Counted from the stretch's first letter, positions 47,767 to 60,110 are shown. The stretch is 64,000 bases of DNA from Gnetum montanum (GCA_015680685.1 MNCI01008344.1:1-64000), one strand, 5' to 3'. A program made the numbers and translations. Notes: a model not told the origin generated them from the sequence alone.

Positions 47767-48240
47767 ACTCACCCTTTGCCTTCTTCTCCTATGATGTTAG
47801 CAATCTTACGTATAGAATGTCTCCATATTTTATCGATGAGTTGGGTGGGGTACCTATTTTTTTCTTTGATCTTTGTCTAAAAGCCTTGTCTAAAATCTCC
47901 TTGCAAATGTTGAACATCTTAGGGTTTTACATCATAAAAGATGGAAATAAGCTTTGATCTACTCATCTCATATTTTTTTACCATAATCTCTAGTTCTTTA
48001 AGACACCATACAGACTCTGCGAACCAACTAGAAAGTATACATACATCAACCTTGGAACATTTAATGGCTTTTTCAATGGCCAAATGAAATCTTTTGCCAC
48101 TTTGCAACTCTTCTTTATCCAAAAACACCTCAACTCATCGATTGTGCAATAGATCATACATGTGATAAGCTAAGGATGTGATAAGCCAAGGTCTACTTTG
48201 TATGAGGGCCTCTGATTGATGAACACCTCAAACTTCTTTT
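47767..48240 (-). pseudogene. TIR domain exon of a TIR-NBS-LRR-type resistance gene
   Basis: The minus strand reads KKKFEVFIN near 48240, AYHMYDLLHNR near 48160, then the open frame 47919-48128 with VFLDKEELQSGKRFHLAIEK, ILSSWFAESVWCLKELEIMV and LISIFYDVKP. After a stop it continues DVQHLQGDFRQGF and IRKIANIIGEEGKG, ending at a GTGAGT donor near 47772. This is the full TIR fold order, and the donor after the TIR fits the usual first-exon boundary of plant TNL genes. A 17-bp tandem duplication and frameshifts near 48170-48200 and two stops make it a pseudogene. No NB-ARC or LRR sequence is seen to the left. Confidence 0.82.
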
Positions 48241-48582
48241 TGCTACTATGCTACCCTTGTAGTTCAAGGATGAACCAACACTAGAATTTGGCTCTAAGAA
48301 AGACACCTCCTATTGCAGCTAACACTACAGTTTTGTTCCAGGGAATTGGAGGTTTGCCTCTTCTTCCTCCTCCTTGTTTTGTGCTTGGCTTCTCTTTGAT
48401 GTTGTTTCTCTCTCGCCAGAGTCACAGTACTTTAGTCACTTAGTTGGCCTGTTGTCAGCCATTTATTTTCCTGCCTTGTTTTAATAGGGCTAGATATAGA
48501 GATAGAAAAACAATAATGCAGTGATGAACTTTTGTAGTTAAACATGCAGTAGACTGAAAGCAAACTAATGGTCACCAAAATA
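48241..48582. other. Unassigned sequence between TIR exon and copia element
   Basis: No recognised gene. A minus-strand stretch at 48300-48410 reads KPPIPWNKTVVLAAIGGVF, possibly 5' sequence of the TIR gene or chance. The right end AAATA (48578-48582) is the target duplication of the copia element. Confidence 0.4.
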
Positions 48583-49159
48583 TGTAGCATGCATTACCCA
48601 CTAACATGCTTTATGCATTAGTTAATGCATGAAAGTGGCCACCATGCCTACTAATGCATTTTATGGGTTAGTTAATGCATGAAAGTGGCCACCATGCCCA
48701 CTAACATGTTTTTATGGGTTAGTTAATACACAAAAGTGGCCACCATACCCACTAACGCATTTATATGAGTTAGTTAATGCATTAAGGTGGTTTCAATATC
48801 TGGTAACATGTGTTTTTATGCGTTGGCATTGGATCTCTTATGGTAATCAATTTTGTGGCCTATAAATTCATTTTTGATGCAAGAACAAAGGCACCACAAA
48901 TCACAACAGGATTGCAGTTCTGGTCCCTTTCATAAACACTTGAAGATTGCATACACCATCATTGTAGAGCACTTGTGTGAAAGAAAATCAGAATGCCAAA
49001 TTTAATCTGAGGCATTAATGGCTAGAGGTCAGTTCCATTTGCTTAAGAATTGTGCATTTCTAGTTATTTATGTATGTGAATTTCTTGTGCCATTTGCTTC
49101 TACATTCTGTACTTTGATTACTTGTGCCATATAGTTTTCTGCACAATTATTTTCTTACA
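48583..49159 (+). repeat. 5' LTR of copia element with U3 tandem repeats
   Basis: Contains about four and a half tandem units of 49-51 bp at 48600-48831, each with the pattern CTAAC/T...GTTAGTTAATGCATGAAAGTGGCCACCAT. A TATA-like CTATAAATTC (about 48860) follows the array. The same array is in the 3' LTR at about 54330-54560. Confidence 0.92.
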
Positions 49160-49161
49160 TT

Positions 49162-49173
49162 TGTTATCAGAGC
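49162..49173 (+). promoter_or_regulatory. Primer binding site of copia element (tRNA-iMet type)
   Basis: TGTTATCAGAGC two bases inside the LTR; the canonical initiator tRNA-Met site is TGGTATCAGAGC, one base different. Confidence 0.88.
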
Positions 49174-50175
49174 ATTAGATCTTTGTCTTGATGTGGTTTT
49201 TTACAATGGTGCAATCTGGAAACAACATTTTTTTAAATATTTCTATGCTTAGTAGTTTGAGAAATATTGCTCGCTTCTAGTTTTTGCCTAGTGAAAGAGA
49301 TTTTTCTCTCACATTGTTTTGCATTCTTGTGCATCGTAGAATTAGAAAATAGAAACCATTACTGTTGTGTCTATGAGGATATTTTATTTTGTTGTTTTGG
49401 AGAGCTGGTCTGGTTGTGCTGTTTGCAATTTTTTTTCATTCAATAGTCTATTATCTACATCATTGGCCTACAATAGCTTTTGGTTACGTAAATGTTTTCA
49501 AAGGTTGAGCATGACTTGGTTTAACTTGAGTGGTCTTAAGGCTATACAATATTTATTCTCTCTATGCATAGCTAGATTTTGTGAATTCTGTATGTGCTTT
49601 TTCCATTTTATCTTGTATATCCAACATTCATCATTGTTATTATGATCTCTGGTGTTTTTTTCATGTCAATCAATGAATTAGCATCATTCTATAGTGTTTT
49701 CTTTTGGTGCTTTGGCCTCCACCTAGGCACCTTGGGCTAGAATAATTGAATAAATTATGTTTATACCATGCTAAATTTGGTAATTTATCAATTTTATGGA
49801 TATTTTTGTATATGTATGCATCATTTTCTACATATGAATTATAATAAGTGCTCTATATAATTTTGTATAATTAAAGAGTAGCCACAACATCTTTAATTAT
49901 GCAAAATTATGTACTAAGAGCTTTTGGATCACCTATGGTATACAACATTAAAATTGTGATTAATCATATGTAATATGATAAATTTTATCCCACTGGATTT
50001 TTTATTATATTTAATATGATTAATTAGGATGATATGTTAAATTATTTATCTTAATTTACCTACAGGAATTAAGAAAAGGAATATAATTTAATAATTTTAT
50101 CGTAAGGATATATGAATCTGTTTGAATTAAAATTTAGCCCATAGGCAATTTTATGTCATTTGATTCATATTTTTC
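49174..50175 (+). other. Leader region of copia element
   Basis: About 1 kb between primer site and recognisable gag, AT-rich, with no domain seen. Open frame 49367-49645 looks accidental. The true gag start is not clear and could lie slightly upstream of 50176. Confidence 0.5.
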
Positions 50176-51045
50176 ATGATTTACATTGGTAAACAGGTCT
50201 TATGGTATTTTAACCTCAAATTTAGTGACATAAGCATATTTGATTATGTAGTTATACAACCTATAAGCTACTTTGATTTTAAATGTGACATTTTTAAATT
50301 AAAGGGTGATAATTATAAGATGTGGAAGGAGAGAATTCTTCTTCATTTAGGTTGGATGGACATTGATTATGCTATCTATAAGGATGAACCACCTGCTATT
50401 ATAGTAGTCACTCATTCGGATGATATTGGTAATTATGAAAAATGGGAGCAATCTAATCACCTCTGTGTCATATTCATAAAAACCAAGATCTTAGTTGGTA
50501 TGCAGGGTTCACTAGAACAATATGATAATGTGTGTGCTTTGTTAAGGTCATTGATGAACAATTTGAGTCATTAGACAAGGTGTTGACCAGCACCTTGATA
50601 ATGAAGTTCTTATCCATGAAGCTCACTAAAATTCATTGTGTGTGTGAGCACATCATGAAAATGAGGGACATAGTAGCTTAACTCAAAACACTTGAGGTTG
50701 AGATGTCATAATATTTCCTTGTGCACTACATCTTAAACATGCTCCCACCATGGTATAGACCCCTTAAAGATTCCTTATAACACACATAAGGACAAATGGT
50801 CAATCAATGAACTAATGACCATGTGTGTGCAAGAAGAGGGAAGACTTGCTATGGAAGCGAAAGAGAGTGTGCATTTGGCTACACAAGGAAAGAATAAAGG
50901 ACAAGCCAAAGGCAAGTAGAAGGTCAAATTGCCTACACAAGCTAATATTAAGAAATAATCCAAATGTTTTTTTTTTTTTGCAAAAAGAAAGGGCACATAA
51001 ATAAGGATTGTTCTAAATATCAAAAATGGCTTGAAAAGAAAGGTA
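50176..51045 (+). pseudogene. Copia gag with zinc knuckle
   Basis: The open frame 50176-50574 contains FKLKGDNYKMWKERILLHLG and GWMDIDYAIYKDEPPAI, the start of copia gag (UBN2/DUF4219-like). After frameshifts the zinc knuckle CFFCKKKGHINKDC is at about 50982-51020. The region encodes the capsid and nucleocapsid; it is broken by stops at 50575 and beyond. Confidence 0.85.
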
Positions 51046-51440
51046 CTCAACTCTTACTTGTTTATTTTGAATGTAATATGGTTGATGTTGGCCATGACAC
51101 ATGGTGGATTTATTCTGGTTCTACAATCCATGTTACCAATTCCTTGCAAGGGGTGAAAAACCTAAGGAAGCCAATGAGAACTGAGTCATGCATCTATTCA
51201 GGCAACAAGATGTGGAGGTAATCAGAACATGCATTTTAGTTTTAAGCAGTGGTTTTCTTTTAGAATTGGAAAAGACATTTTATATTCCAAGTTTTTCAAG
51301 GAATTTAATTTCTATTTCAAGGCTTGTATCATTGGGATTTTACTTTAATTTTTCAGACACCATATTTAGTTTATATTATAGATTTGAACTTATTAGCAAT
51401 GGTACATTGATAGAAGGTCTTTTCAAAAATTAATTTACAA
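51046..51440 (+). pseudogene. Copia aspartic protease
   Basis: WWIYSGSTIHVTNSLQG at about 51102-51150 matches the copia protease active site, normally WxxDSGAT; the catalytic Asp is Tyr (codon TAT at 51111-51113). Downstream frames (FYIPSFSRNLISISRL, LVSLGFYFNF) are typical of the C-terminal half of the domain. Two frames are used, so a frameshift is also present. Confidence 0.82.
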
Positions 51441-52360
51441 AATGAAAATTCTTATACTTCTATGCATGTTCATGTTGGCATTAAAAGATGTGTTATGAAT
51501 GATGAATCCTCTATGTTGTGGCATCCTAGATTAGGACATATCTCTAGTGAAAGAATAAAGAGATTAGTAAATGATGGAGTACTTAGTATTCTAGATTTTA
51601 CTAACTTTGACACTTGTGTGAACTGCATAAAGGGAAAGCAGATCAATATGTCAAAGAAAGATGCCAATAGGAGTTTAGATATATTAGAGATCATACATAC
51701 AGATATTTGTAGTCCAAATATGGATGCATATGGTCAAAAGTATCTGATTACCTTTATTGATAATTACTCACAATATATGTATCTCTACCTACTTCATAAC
51801 AAGAGCAAAGCTTTAGATGCCTTTAAGGTGTTTAAGGATGAAGTAGAGAAATAATGCGGTAAGAAAATAAAGATAGTGAGATTTGATAGAGGTGGTAAAT
51901 ACTATGCTAGATATACTAATGATGGACAAGCACCTAGTCCATTCGCTAAGTTTCTTCAAGAGCATGGAATTGTTGCCCAATACACTATGGCTAGTTCTCC
52001 ATACCAGAATGGTATGATAGAAAGAAGAAACCAAACATTATTGGACATGGTGCAGAGTATGCTTAGTGACTCTAAGCTTCCTAAGTCCTTGTGGATTGAA
52101 GCTCTCAAGAGGGTGGTGTATATATTAAGCTAAGTTCCAACCAAGGTTGTCTTAAAGAAACCATTTAAATTATGGAAAGGTTGGAAATCGAGTTTGTAAC
52201 ATATATGCATTTGGGAATGCCTGTCTGAAGTAAGAGTCTATAATCTACAAGAGAAGAGGATAGACCTAAGGACCATAAGTGGGTATTTCATTGGATATGC
52301 AGCATGGTCCAATGGATACAAATTTTATTTCCCATCACATACTACTAGGTTTTTGGAATC
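51441..52360 (+). pseudogene. Copia integrase
   Basis: The GAG-pre-integrase zinc region LWHPRLGHISSERIK, CVNCIKGKQ is at about 51515-51640. The core starts IIHTDICSPN (first Asp) and LITFIDNYSQYMY; then RFDRGGKYYARY (second Asp, about 51880) and SPYQNGMIERRNQTLLDMV (Glu, about 52010). All three catalytic residues appear kept, unlike in element E. A stop after 51854 and another near 52134 interrupt it. Confidence 0.88.
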
Positions 52361-52639
52361 AAGGAATGTTAAATTTCTTGAGAATGACTTGATTAGTGGG
52401 AGTAGCAGATCTTGGAACATTGTTCCTGAGATAGATCATATAGATGCTCAACTCACTATTTTAAATGATAGACTAATTGTTATGCATAATACGCCTAGAG
52501 CACGAATGCGTACTGAACAACAACCAGTCATTGAAGTTCCACAAATTGCTAATCAAGAAGTAGTAGATCTAGCTGAACAACAGATACCAAAACCTATTGA
52601 ATAGCCTATTGAACATCATGATCCTCAAAAGAATGATGA

Positions 52640-53882
52640 ACCAACATTAAGAAGATCTACTAGAGTAAGGTGATTAGCAATTCTTAGTGACCATATGATG
52701 TATCTACAGGAGTCTGACTACAACATAAGAGCTGAAAATGATCCTAAAACATTTTCATAAGCCATGAGTTGTAAGGAATCTAACTTGTGATATGATGCCA
52801 TGAAAGATGAAATGAACTCTATGTCATCTAATGGAGTTTGGGATCTTGACAAGTTTCTTGATGGTGTAAAAGCCATTGGATGCAAATGGGTCTTCAAGAC
52901 TAAGACAGACTCATTGGGCAACATTGAAAGATATAAGGCCAAACTTGTTGCTAAAGGGTTCACTTAGAGAGAGGGAATAGATTACAAGGAGACCTTTTCT
53001 CTTATATCTAAGAAGGACTCCCTTCATGTTATCATGGCATTGGTTGCCCATTTTGATCTTGAATTACATCAAATGGATGTGAGAACAACATTCCTTAATG
53101 GTGATCTAGAGGAATAACTTTATATAAAATAACCTGAAGGACTTTTCTCTAGTGATGATGAGCAATTGGTATGCAAGCTCAAGAAATCAATATATGGATT
53201 GAAACAAGCCTTCTATCAATGGTACTTAAAATTCCATGATATCATCAGTTCATTTGGTTTTGAAGAAAAAATCATGGATCAATGTATATACCAAAAGGTT
53301 AGTAGGAGCAAAATCTATTTCCTTGTTCTATATGTGGATGATATCCTTCTTGCAACCAATAATAGTGGATTTCTATATGAGGTGAAACATTTTCTCTTTA
53401 AGAATTTCAACATGAAGAATATGGGTAAGGCATCTTATGTCATTGGCATATAGCTCCATAGGGATAGATCTAGATGTATTCTGAGACTATCGCAGGAAAC
53501 CTATATCAATAAAGTTTTAGAAAGGTTTCGGATGAAAGATTGTTCATCAAGTATAACACCCATTGTGAAGGGTGATAGGTTCATTTTTAACCAATGCCCT
53601 AAGAATGATTTAGAGAAATGTTAGATGAGCAAAATTTTGTATGTTTTAGCTGTTTGAAGCTTTATGTATGCTTAGGTCTACACAAGACCTAACATTGCAT
53701 TTGCTGTGGAAATGTTGGGCAGATATCAGAGTAATCTAGGTATTGATAATTGGAGGACTATAAAGAAAGTGATGGGGTGCCTTCAAGGTACAAAAGACTA
53801 CATGCTTATGTATAAATGAATTGACTCCTTGGAGGTGACTAGCTACTCTAACTCAGACTTTTCTAGCTGTGTTGATTCACAG
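52640..53882 (+). pseudogene. Copia reverse transcriptase and start of RNase H
   Basis: AIGCKWVFKTKTDSLG at about 52872, RYKAKLVAKGFT, LELHQMDVRTTFLNGDLEE (about 53062-53115), KKSIYGLKQAFYQWY, and the active site LYVDDILLATN at 53328-53360. Then YTRPNIAFAVEMLGRY marks the connection to RNase H at about 53680. Roughly ten stops occur in the correct frame. RNase H runs into the N gap at 53883. Confidence 0.9.
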
Positions 53883-53965
53883 NNNNNNNNNNNNNNNNNN
53901 NNNNNNNNNNNNNNNNNNNNNNNNNNNNNNNNNNNNNNNNNNNNNNNNNNNNNNNNNNNNNNNNN
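53883..53965. other. Assembly gap, 83 N
   Basis: Run of N inside the RNase H part of the copia element. The coding frame around it suggests a modest real distance, but the true gap size is unknown. Confidence 0.98.
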
Positions 53966-54312
53966 CCTTGGACAAAGGAAATGCCAGCAAAGTCATTTAA
54001 AGATCATGTACTTCAAATGGGACTTGGTTCCATAATATAATTTGTTGTACATACAAATTATAGTCTTAATGAAACTCTTATTCAGTTATGCTATTTTCTC
54101 ATATGGTTTACACATATAGTTATTAGAGAAAGTACACATATGGTAGGACCTATAATGAACATTGGGTTTATTTAGAAAGTTAAGTTACCATATAAGGAAT
54201 TACATTTGAAAGATGATGTATTGTAAACACATTAAGAGGAACTATCACCATGATTCATGCATTTATTTCTTGAACTTTGAACTTTATCAAATATGAAGAC
54301 CAAGTGGGAGAT

Positions 54313-54889
54313 TGTAGCATGCGTTACCTACTAACATGCTTTATGCATTAGTTAATCCATGAAAGTGGCCACCATGCCCGCTAATGCATTTTATGGGTTA
54401 GTTAATGCATGAAAGTGGCCACCATGCCCATTAACACATTTTTATGGATTAGTTAATGCATGAAAGTGGCCACCATACCCACTAACGTGTTTTTATGAGT
54501 TGGTTAACACATCAAGGTGGTCTCCATATCTGATAACGTGTTTTTTACACATTGTCATTGGGTCTCTTATGGTAACTAATTTCGTGGCCTATAAATTCGA
54601 TCTTGATGGAAGAACAAAGGCACCATGAATCACAATAGGATTGCAGTTTTGGTCCCTTTCACAAATGCTTGAAGATTGCATACACCATTGTTGTAGAGTG
54701 CTCATGTGAAAGAAGAATCAAAATGCCAAAATTAATTTGAGACATTAATGGCTGAAGGTCAATTCCATTTGCTCAAGAATTGTGCATTTCTAGATATTTA
54801 TGCATGTGAATTTCTTGTGCCATTTTCTTCTACATTCTGTACTCTGATTACTTGTGCCATCTAGTTTTCTGTACAATTATTTTCCTACA
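54313..54889 (+). repeat. 3' LTR of copia element
   Basis: Same 577-bp length and ends as the 5' LTR. The tandem array in U3 is conserved in number. The differences from the 5' LTR that I see are mainly single transitions. Confidence 0.93.
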
Positions 54890-54894
54890 AAAGA

Positions 54895-57249
54895 CTGATG
54901 TTTAGAGCTTATAATGAGAATAGACTATGTAAATTTCAAGGTAGAAATCAAATTTCCAAGAAGTTTCTTGTGGATGAGTAGACAACACAAGAACACCAAT
55001 GTGTACTTGAAAAGGTTTTCAACTTGCATGATGGTCAAGGGCCATGAAAACCCTAATTTGATGCTTGAGTTGAGAAAACTAGAATCCATAGTACTCTATG
55101 ATGACTCTACGTCCTGGTGAAGGTCTCAAAGACACTTATGAATTTCTTAGTCTTATTTACTTCATTATTTAATTGTTCTAGTGCATACTAGTGAAGGTCT
55201 CAAGGAACCTTCTGAATTTCTTAATCTTATTTACTTTATTTTGTTTACCTTCATTATTTAATTATTCCACTACCATGTAGGGCTAATAAGGAAGAACTAA
55301 CATTGTAATGTTATTATTAATCATGAGCATATATTTAGTGCCTTCTCTTAATGCTGGTTGGTTACCGAATTCTTTGAGTTAGATGGTTCATAATGTGGGA
55401 ATGCAACATCATCACATGGTCAAAGTTATTAAAACTTATATTTTTTATTCTTAGCCATTGTTAAAATCCTAATGTAGATTAAATGATCTTTTAGGATGAA
55501 AAATAAATAATAATTCATGCTCATTCAACCAAACTTGTTTGTTTATATATTTTTAACTCTAGCCTCTATATAAAAAATAATTAGCATGATTTATGCCTTG
55601 AACAAAAGAGGAAGAATTTTCTAACATAAATTATGAATTATGACCAAAATATTTCCACCATTCAAATCATTCACTATTAGGTATATTAAATAGAATAATC
55701 TTAATTTCAGAAGAGAATCATGAATTTCCAAATGTGTAAAATGGCCACAACCACCAGTTATTTGTCACAATGCTTGTGTTCTGAATTTGAACATCTACTT
55801 TGTGGCAATAATTTGTTGATAAATTGATTTGTTCATACTTATATATTGCATTCTACTAATGCAACCTAGATTCATAAACAAAGTTTTTAAAAGAAATTCC
55901 ATATTGCTAAGAATGAGCTTCCATTGTAACTAGTGGCATATATTCATTGAGATCTCCACTATTGCAATTCATCAATAGATGTGAAGATCACTCTTGCTAG
56001 TATTCCTTTATCAGATATGATATTATTTTATCCTTTTTGTAAACATATCAAAATAAAGTAGAAATGTACAATTTATGATAAAAAAATTCATTGATATACA
56101 ACTTTAAAAAATTGCTAAACTTTGTTGATGTTTTTAAACAATAAGGAAGAAAAGGAAATACATAAAAGAAGATTAAGTATCTTTTGAATAAAACATTTCA
56201 CTTAACAATCACAAATCATATGCTTAACAAATAAATTAAAATAAAGAGGCGTTTGCGCAATTTGCACCTATAGTTATGAGCATCCTCATCCCATAAGATG
56301 AGTAAGGAAGAAAAATCCAAGTAATTGTAAAGTTAGTATACTCTTATGTTGAGTTTTTGTTTATAGACATCTTCTAGATCCTGACTACTTCAACCATAAT
56401 TTTTATTTCTAGAATGTGTTTAATCAGTATGCATAGTATGGTTATGTTGCTAAGTGAATAAAAGACCAAGATCTTATAGTCAAGTTTTAACATGTTTGTT
56501 CCATGATATTCACTGTGGAGCTTTCCCTTCTATTGTTCCAAAAGAGGTATGTCTCTTTCATGTACCACTCCCCAATAGAAGTGATGATTGCCCACATGGA
56601 AGAGGTTTGTAATTATGTTCTCACTTCTGCTAGAGCATGTTCTAGAAATGGTCCAAAGTTCAGTTCTTGGAGAATTGAGTGTTGGATTTCATGGGACCTA
56701 ATGGTATCAAGGCAGGCTTGTGTTAGTATGACTTTCAACCTCTGTATGGATCTTGGTGCTTCCCCACACTGTGATTGTTTTATTTCAATCTTCTTTGGGA
56801 ATCTGTCGAATAGATTCCACTTCGAGCTCCTCTTGAAGAGGTCCTATTGCATGGGTTGCTTCTGGTTGTTCCTGGAGCAATTCTTGTTGGCCCCTTCTAG
56901 CCCTTGGTTGTTTTTTCCTTAGTTGCAATGGTCCTCTCTCCTTTGTTCATTTCAGTCTTGGTGCCATCTATAATTCCAACATGACCATAGGTTAGCAATT
57001 GTTGTGTAACATGAAACAATTGGAAATTCCTTCTCTCCTTGGAACAGTTACACTTGGCTAAGTTGTGATTATGGCTAATTTACTGATTTTAATCATTGTT
57101 TTATTTGTATTTTAATGTTAATAAGTCATTCTGGAAGGTGTTGGAAGGGTTAACTCTCAAGAATTGATGGTTTCATATTGTTGTATTCATTATCACCTTA
57201 GGGGAGGTTAGAATTTTTTTAAAAAAAGATTTCATTAGAAACCTTAAGG
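54895..57249. other. Unassigned sequence between copia element and element D
   Basis: No gene or clear element found. The 139-codon open frame 56503-56922 (+) has no domain and no typical coding bias that I can see. An A-rich tract with a TTAAGG-containing motif at about 57215-57250 (minus strand CCTTAAGGTTTC then TAATGAAATC and a run of A) resembles one at 33737-33785 and could be the end of a transposon. D's 3' LTR should lie in this region but cannot be recognised without its partner. Confidence 0.4.
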
Positions 57250-59040
57250 TTTGCGGCCCCCATGATCAGAAGCCTACCTATGGTAGCTACAGGATCAAAG
57301 AACGGAGTAATTTGAATAGTTGGCAAGTTATAGACTTTGGAAGGTTTTGGGCTCTAAAAAATGGCAAAAACTTCCCTTGTGTTATGAAGCAAATGTCAAA
57401 AAATTACAAAGTCTCAACGGTATTTATAGAAGTTTTAGCTTGTGTCGACTAGGCCTAGTCGATGGAGTTGGTTGCATCAACTAGGCCTGGTTGACGTAGT
57501 TGTTGACCATCGTTGAATTTTGTTGACTTGGTCAAACTTCCAAAATATAGAGAATGTTTTAGTGAAATTGGGTTCAAATGGAAGCCTAAAAAGCCATGAA
57601 CATAATGAGAATAGTAAAAGAGGATTTTGAAGTCTAGAAAATTTAGAAAATTGAGAAAATGTTTTGGAGAATGAATTTAATGAAAGTTTTAAGGAGCACA
57701 AAGTGGAATAAATAACAGAATATGTGAACGATAGGATTGTAGTAATGTCTAAGGTAAGGTGCTTGACTATCCAAACTAAGAGATATGCAAGTGGGTCCTC
57801 CCCATAGTAGGCACATGCCCTTTTTGCCCTTACATAACCTCAACAAAGGAGTTTGTGGATCCTAGCGTTGATTTAATGGTAATAAAAAGTTAAGCACGAA
57901 CTCAAAAGAATCTATCCAAGAATCCTAACACATCAAACTAAGACATTGACCATAACATAGAAACTGGCAATGAGGCGAGTTGTGGCAACATAGATGGATG
58001 ATGGAGAGGGTGGAATGGAATCTTGAATTGAGTTCATAAGAAGTCCCTTATGGAGTTTGTATTTAAAATGACCTAAGAAGATCCATCCTTACTCTAGACC
58101 AAAATCAATCCCTTTTAGTGACTTTGCATTGTCACTCTAAGACCAATCCACCCCCTCGAGACACAAGAGTGCTTCTACAAAACAACCACTATTCCACAAA
58201 GAGAAGAAAAGAGAACTAGGAAGTGAGAGAGGGCCTTAGTTAGAGGGATCTTTAAGCATGGGTAACATGTATTTTTAGTCCCATAACTAGTTATTGTAGC
58301 CCATTTATTTGTCTAAGGGGCATGCTTTGAATTCCCATCATGTTTTTTTTGTGTCTTTGTTTTTCTTTTTTCTTTTTTCTTTTGGATGGAAACCACACCA
58401 TGCAAAAACTTTATTTGACTTCCTATTAGTGGTTGGAATGGAATGGTAAGAAGTCCATGAAAAAATAGTCTATCACTCAAGCAAGTAGAAGAGTACAAAA
58501 AGTATTCAGTCCCCTTGAAGTCACATCATGTACAAACCTTTGAATCCTTCCCAATTTCATAAATGATTAAGGTCATCAATTGATTAAAAATTTCTTTAAT
58601 GAAAGAGACCTCAAAATCCCAGAACAAGGAAAACCATAGAGTTTGCTGGATGGGTAGATAACATGGACTCACTACCTATTCCATGAAAACTAAACCATTT
58701 CATAGTCATTAGACATTAGAATTCAAAAATAGAAACTAGACAGTAACAATCACAACATTAAGCACAAACCATCATGAGTACATAGCAACAATGGCACTAT
58801 GTCCTACAATAATAAAGCATTTTTATTAGAAAAAATTTGAAAATCACACTCAAACCAAACAAGGTAAAATATATCATAATGTGTAAAATATTAAAAAAAG
58901 GTTCAAATGTACTAATGATGGTGTAAAACAAAAAATTATGTAAATGGAAAAAAAGAAAAAAAAATTGAAAATCAAAAATTTGTAAAATAAATAGCTTGTA
59001 AAATCAAAGTGTGGAAAAAAATAGAAAATTAAGAAGCCAT
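57250..59040 (-). other. 3' untranslated region of element D
   Basis: Blocks at 57780-57840, 58210-58400 and 59030-59120 match the A and B 3' regions, including the GGGCCTTAGTTAGAGGGA segment. It contains two near-identical 18-bp palindromes (57445-57462 TCGACTAGGCCTAGTCGA, and 57477-57494 with one mismatch) right before a TATA-like TATAAATA (minus strand, 57421-57428). This layout resembles the LTR promoters of A and B, so part of this region might already be LTR. Confidence 0.55.
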
Positions 59041-60110
59041 ATGGATGGTTAGCATGGATGACCACCTCCTCCATGACTAAGTTGGAAGGAGAAGATCCAA
59101 AAAATTGAATGTGATTGTCCATTAGCTAAGGTGGTAGTTGCACTGGCCTGTCTTGGTTCTAGAAAAGGTTTCACTTATTGGATGTTGATCAACTGCTTTT
59201 GATTTGGGCTCTTAGGTTTGTAGATTAACATGGCCCTAGAGGGAAAGGTTTGAAAAATTATATAAGGTCCCTCCCACAATGTTTGGAACTTCATTTTCTA
59301 GGGTACATGTGTGGGATTCTAATAGAGAACCTTATCTCCCGATTGAAGTTTTACTTTCCATATTATTAGGTCATGATGTTGCTTACTGAATGTCTTATGC
59401 ACTTCATTCAAAGATAGGGCTACTAATCGATTCTTATCTAGCACAATAAGATTGATCAATATTTCTCTTTTTGCTAGACCCAAGTTAAGATTTAGATCAT
59501 AGGCTATTGAGAGTATATGGAGCTCAAATTAAATTGGAAGCATTGGAAGTTTTTTGTACACTAGCTCATAAGGAGAGTAGCCAATAGGGAATTTCCATGT
59601 CAAGTCATAGGCCCAAAGGACATCATTGATTTTTGTGCTCCAATCTCTCCTATATTTTTTTATGTTCCTTGTTAGGATCTTTGTAATCTCTCAGTTAGTT
59701 ACCTCTACTTGACCATTGGCTTGGAGGTGATATGGTGTTGTTAATTTATGTTCAACCCCCAAGCATTGCATTAACTTTCTAAAAGTGGTACCTATAAAAT
59801 GAGTTCCATTGTTAGAAATCAGTGCATGTAGCACCCCAAACCTATTTACAACATGTTGTGTTACAGATATAGTAGCAATAGATGATGTACAGTTGGTAAC
59901 AACCACTACTTCTACCCATTTAAGGTAGTAGTTGACTACTACAATGATATATGCCTTTCCATTGGACATGGGTGTGATAGGATCCATGAAGTCTGTGCCC
60001 CATATGTCAAAGAGCCCCTATGGTTGAATCCACTATAGAGAATCCTTCGTAGATGCATTCATCCCACCATCTCTTTGATAGCACTCACAAGATTAAACAA
60101 ACTAGTGGAC
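59041..60110 (-). pseudogene. Element D integrase and polyprotein C-terminus
   Basis: Zinc-binding end CECYQRDGG at about 60080. The core frame 59691-59987 has MDPITPMSNGKAYIIVVVNY, VVNRFGVLHALISNNGTHF and YHLQANGQVEVTN. The usual SDNG is SNNG here (about 59815), so the second catalytic Asp is lost, while the Glu of QVEV is present. Further on, WAYDLTWKFPIGYSPYELVY is conserved. The last codons HSIFWIFSFQLSHGGGGHPC before the stop near 59047 are the same tail found at the end of the A and B gag-protease frames. Confidence 0.85.

Larger units (their letters stand above)
48583..54889 (+). mobile_element. Complete Ty1/copia element with 577-bp LTRs
   Basis: The 5' LTR is 48583-49159 and the 3' LTR is 54313-54889, equal in length. 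Both start TGTAGCATGC and end TACA. Flanking duplications are AAATA (48578-48582) and AAAGA (54890-54894), one mismatch. The primer site follows the 5' LTR, and the purine tract GTGGGAGA precedes the 3' LTR. Order gag, protease, integrase, reverse transcriptase, RNase H is that of Ty1/copia. Coding parts are broken by many stops; an 83-base N run removes part of the RNase H. Confidence 0.95.

Noticed and set aside
56700-56720. ATGGTATCAAGG as a tRNA-Met primer binding site
   Set aside because: No LTR end precedes it and no gag follows; the similarity is short.
56503-56922. 139-codon plus-strand open frame
   Set aside because: No domain, no conserved neighbour and no start context; kept only as unassigned sequence.
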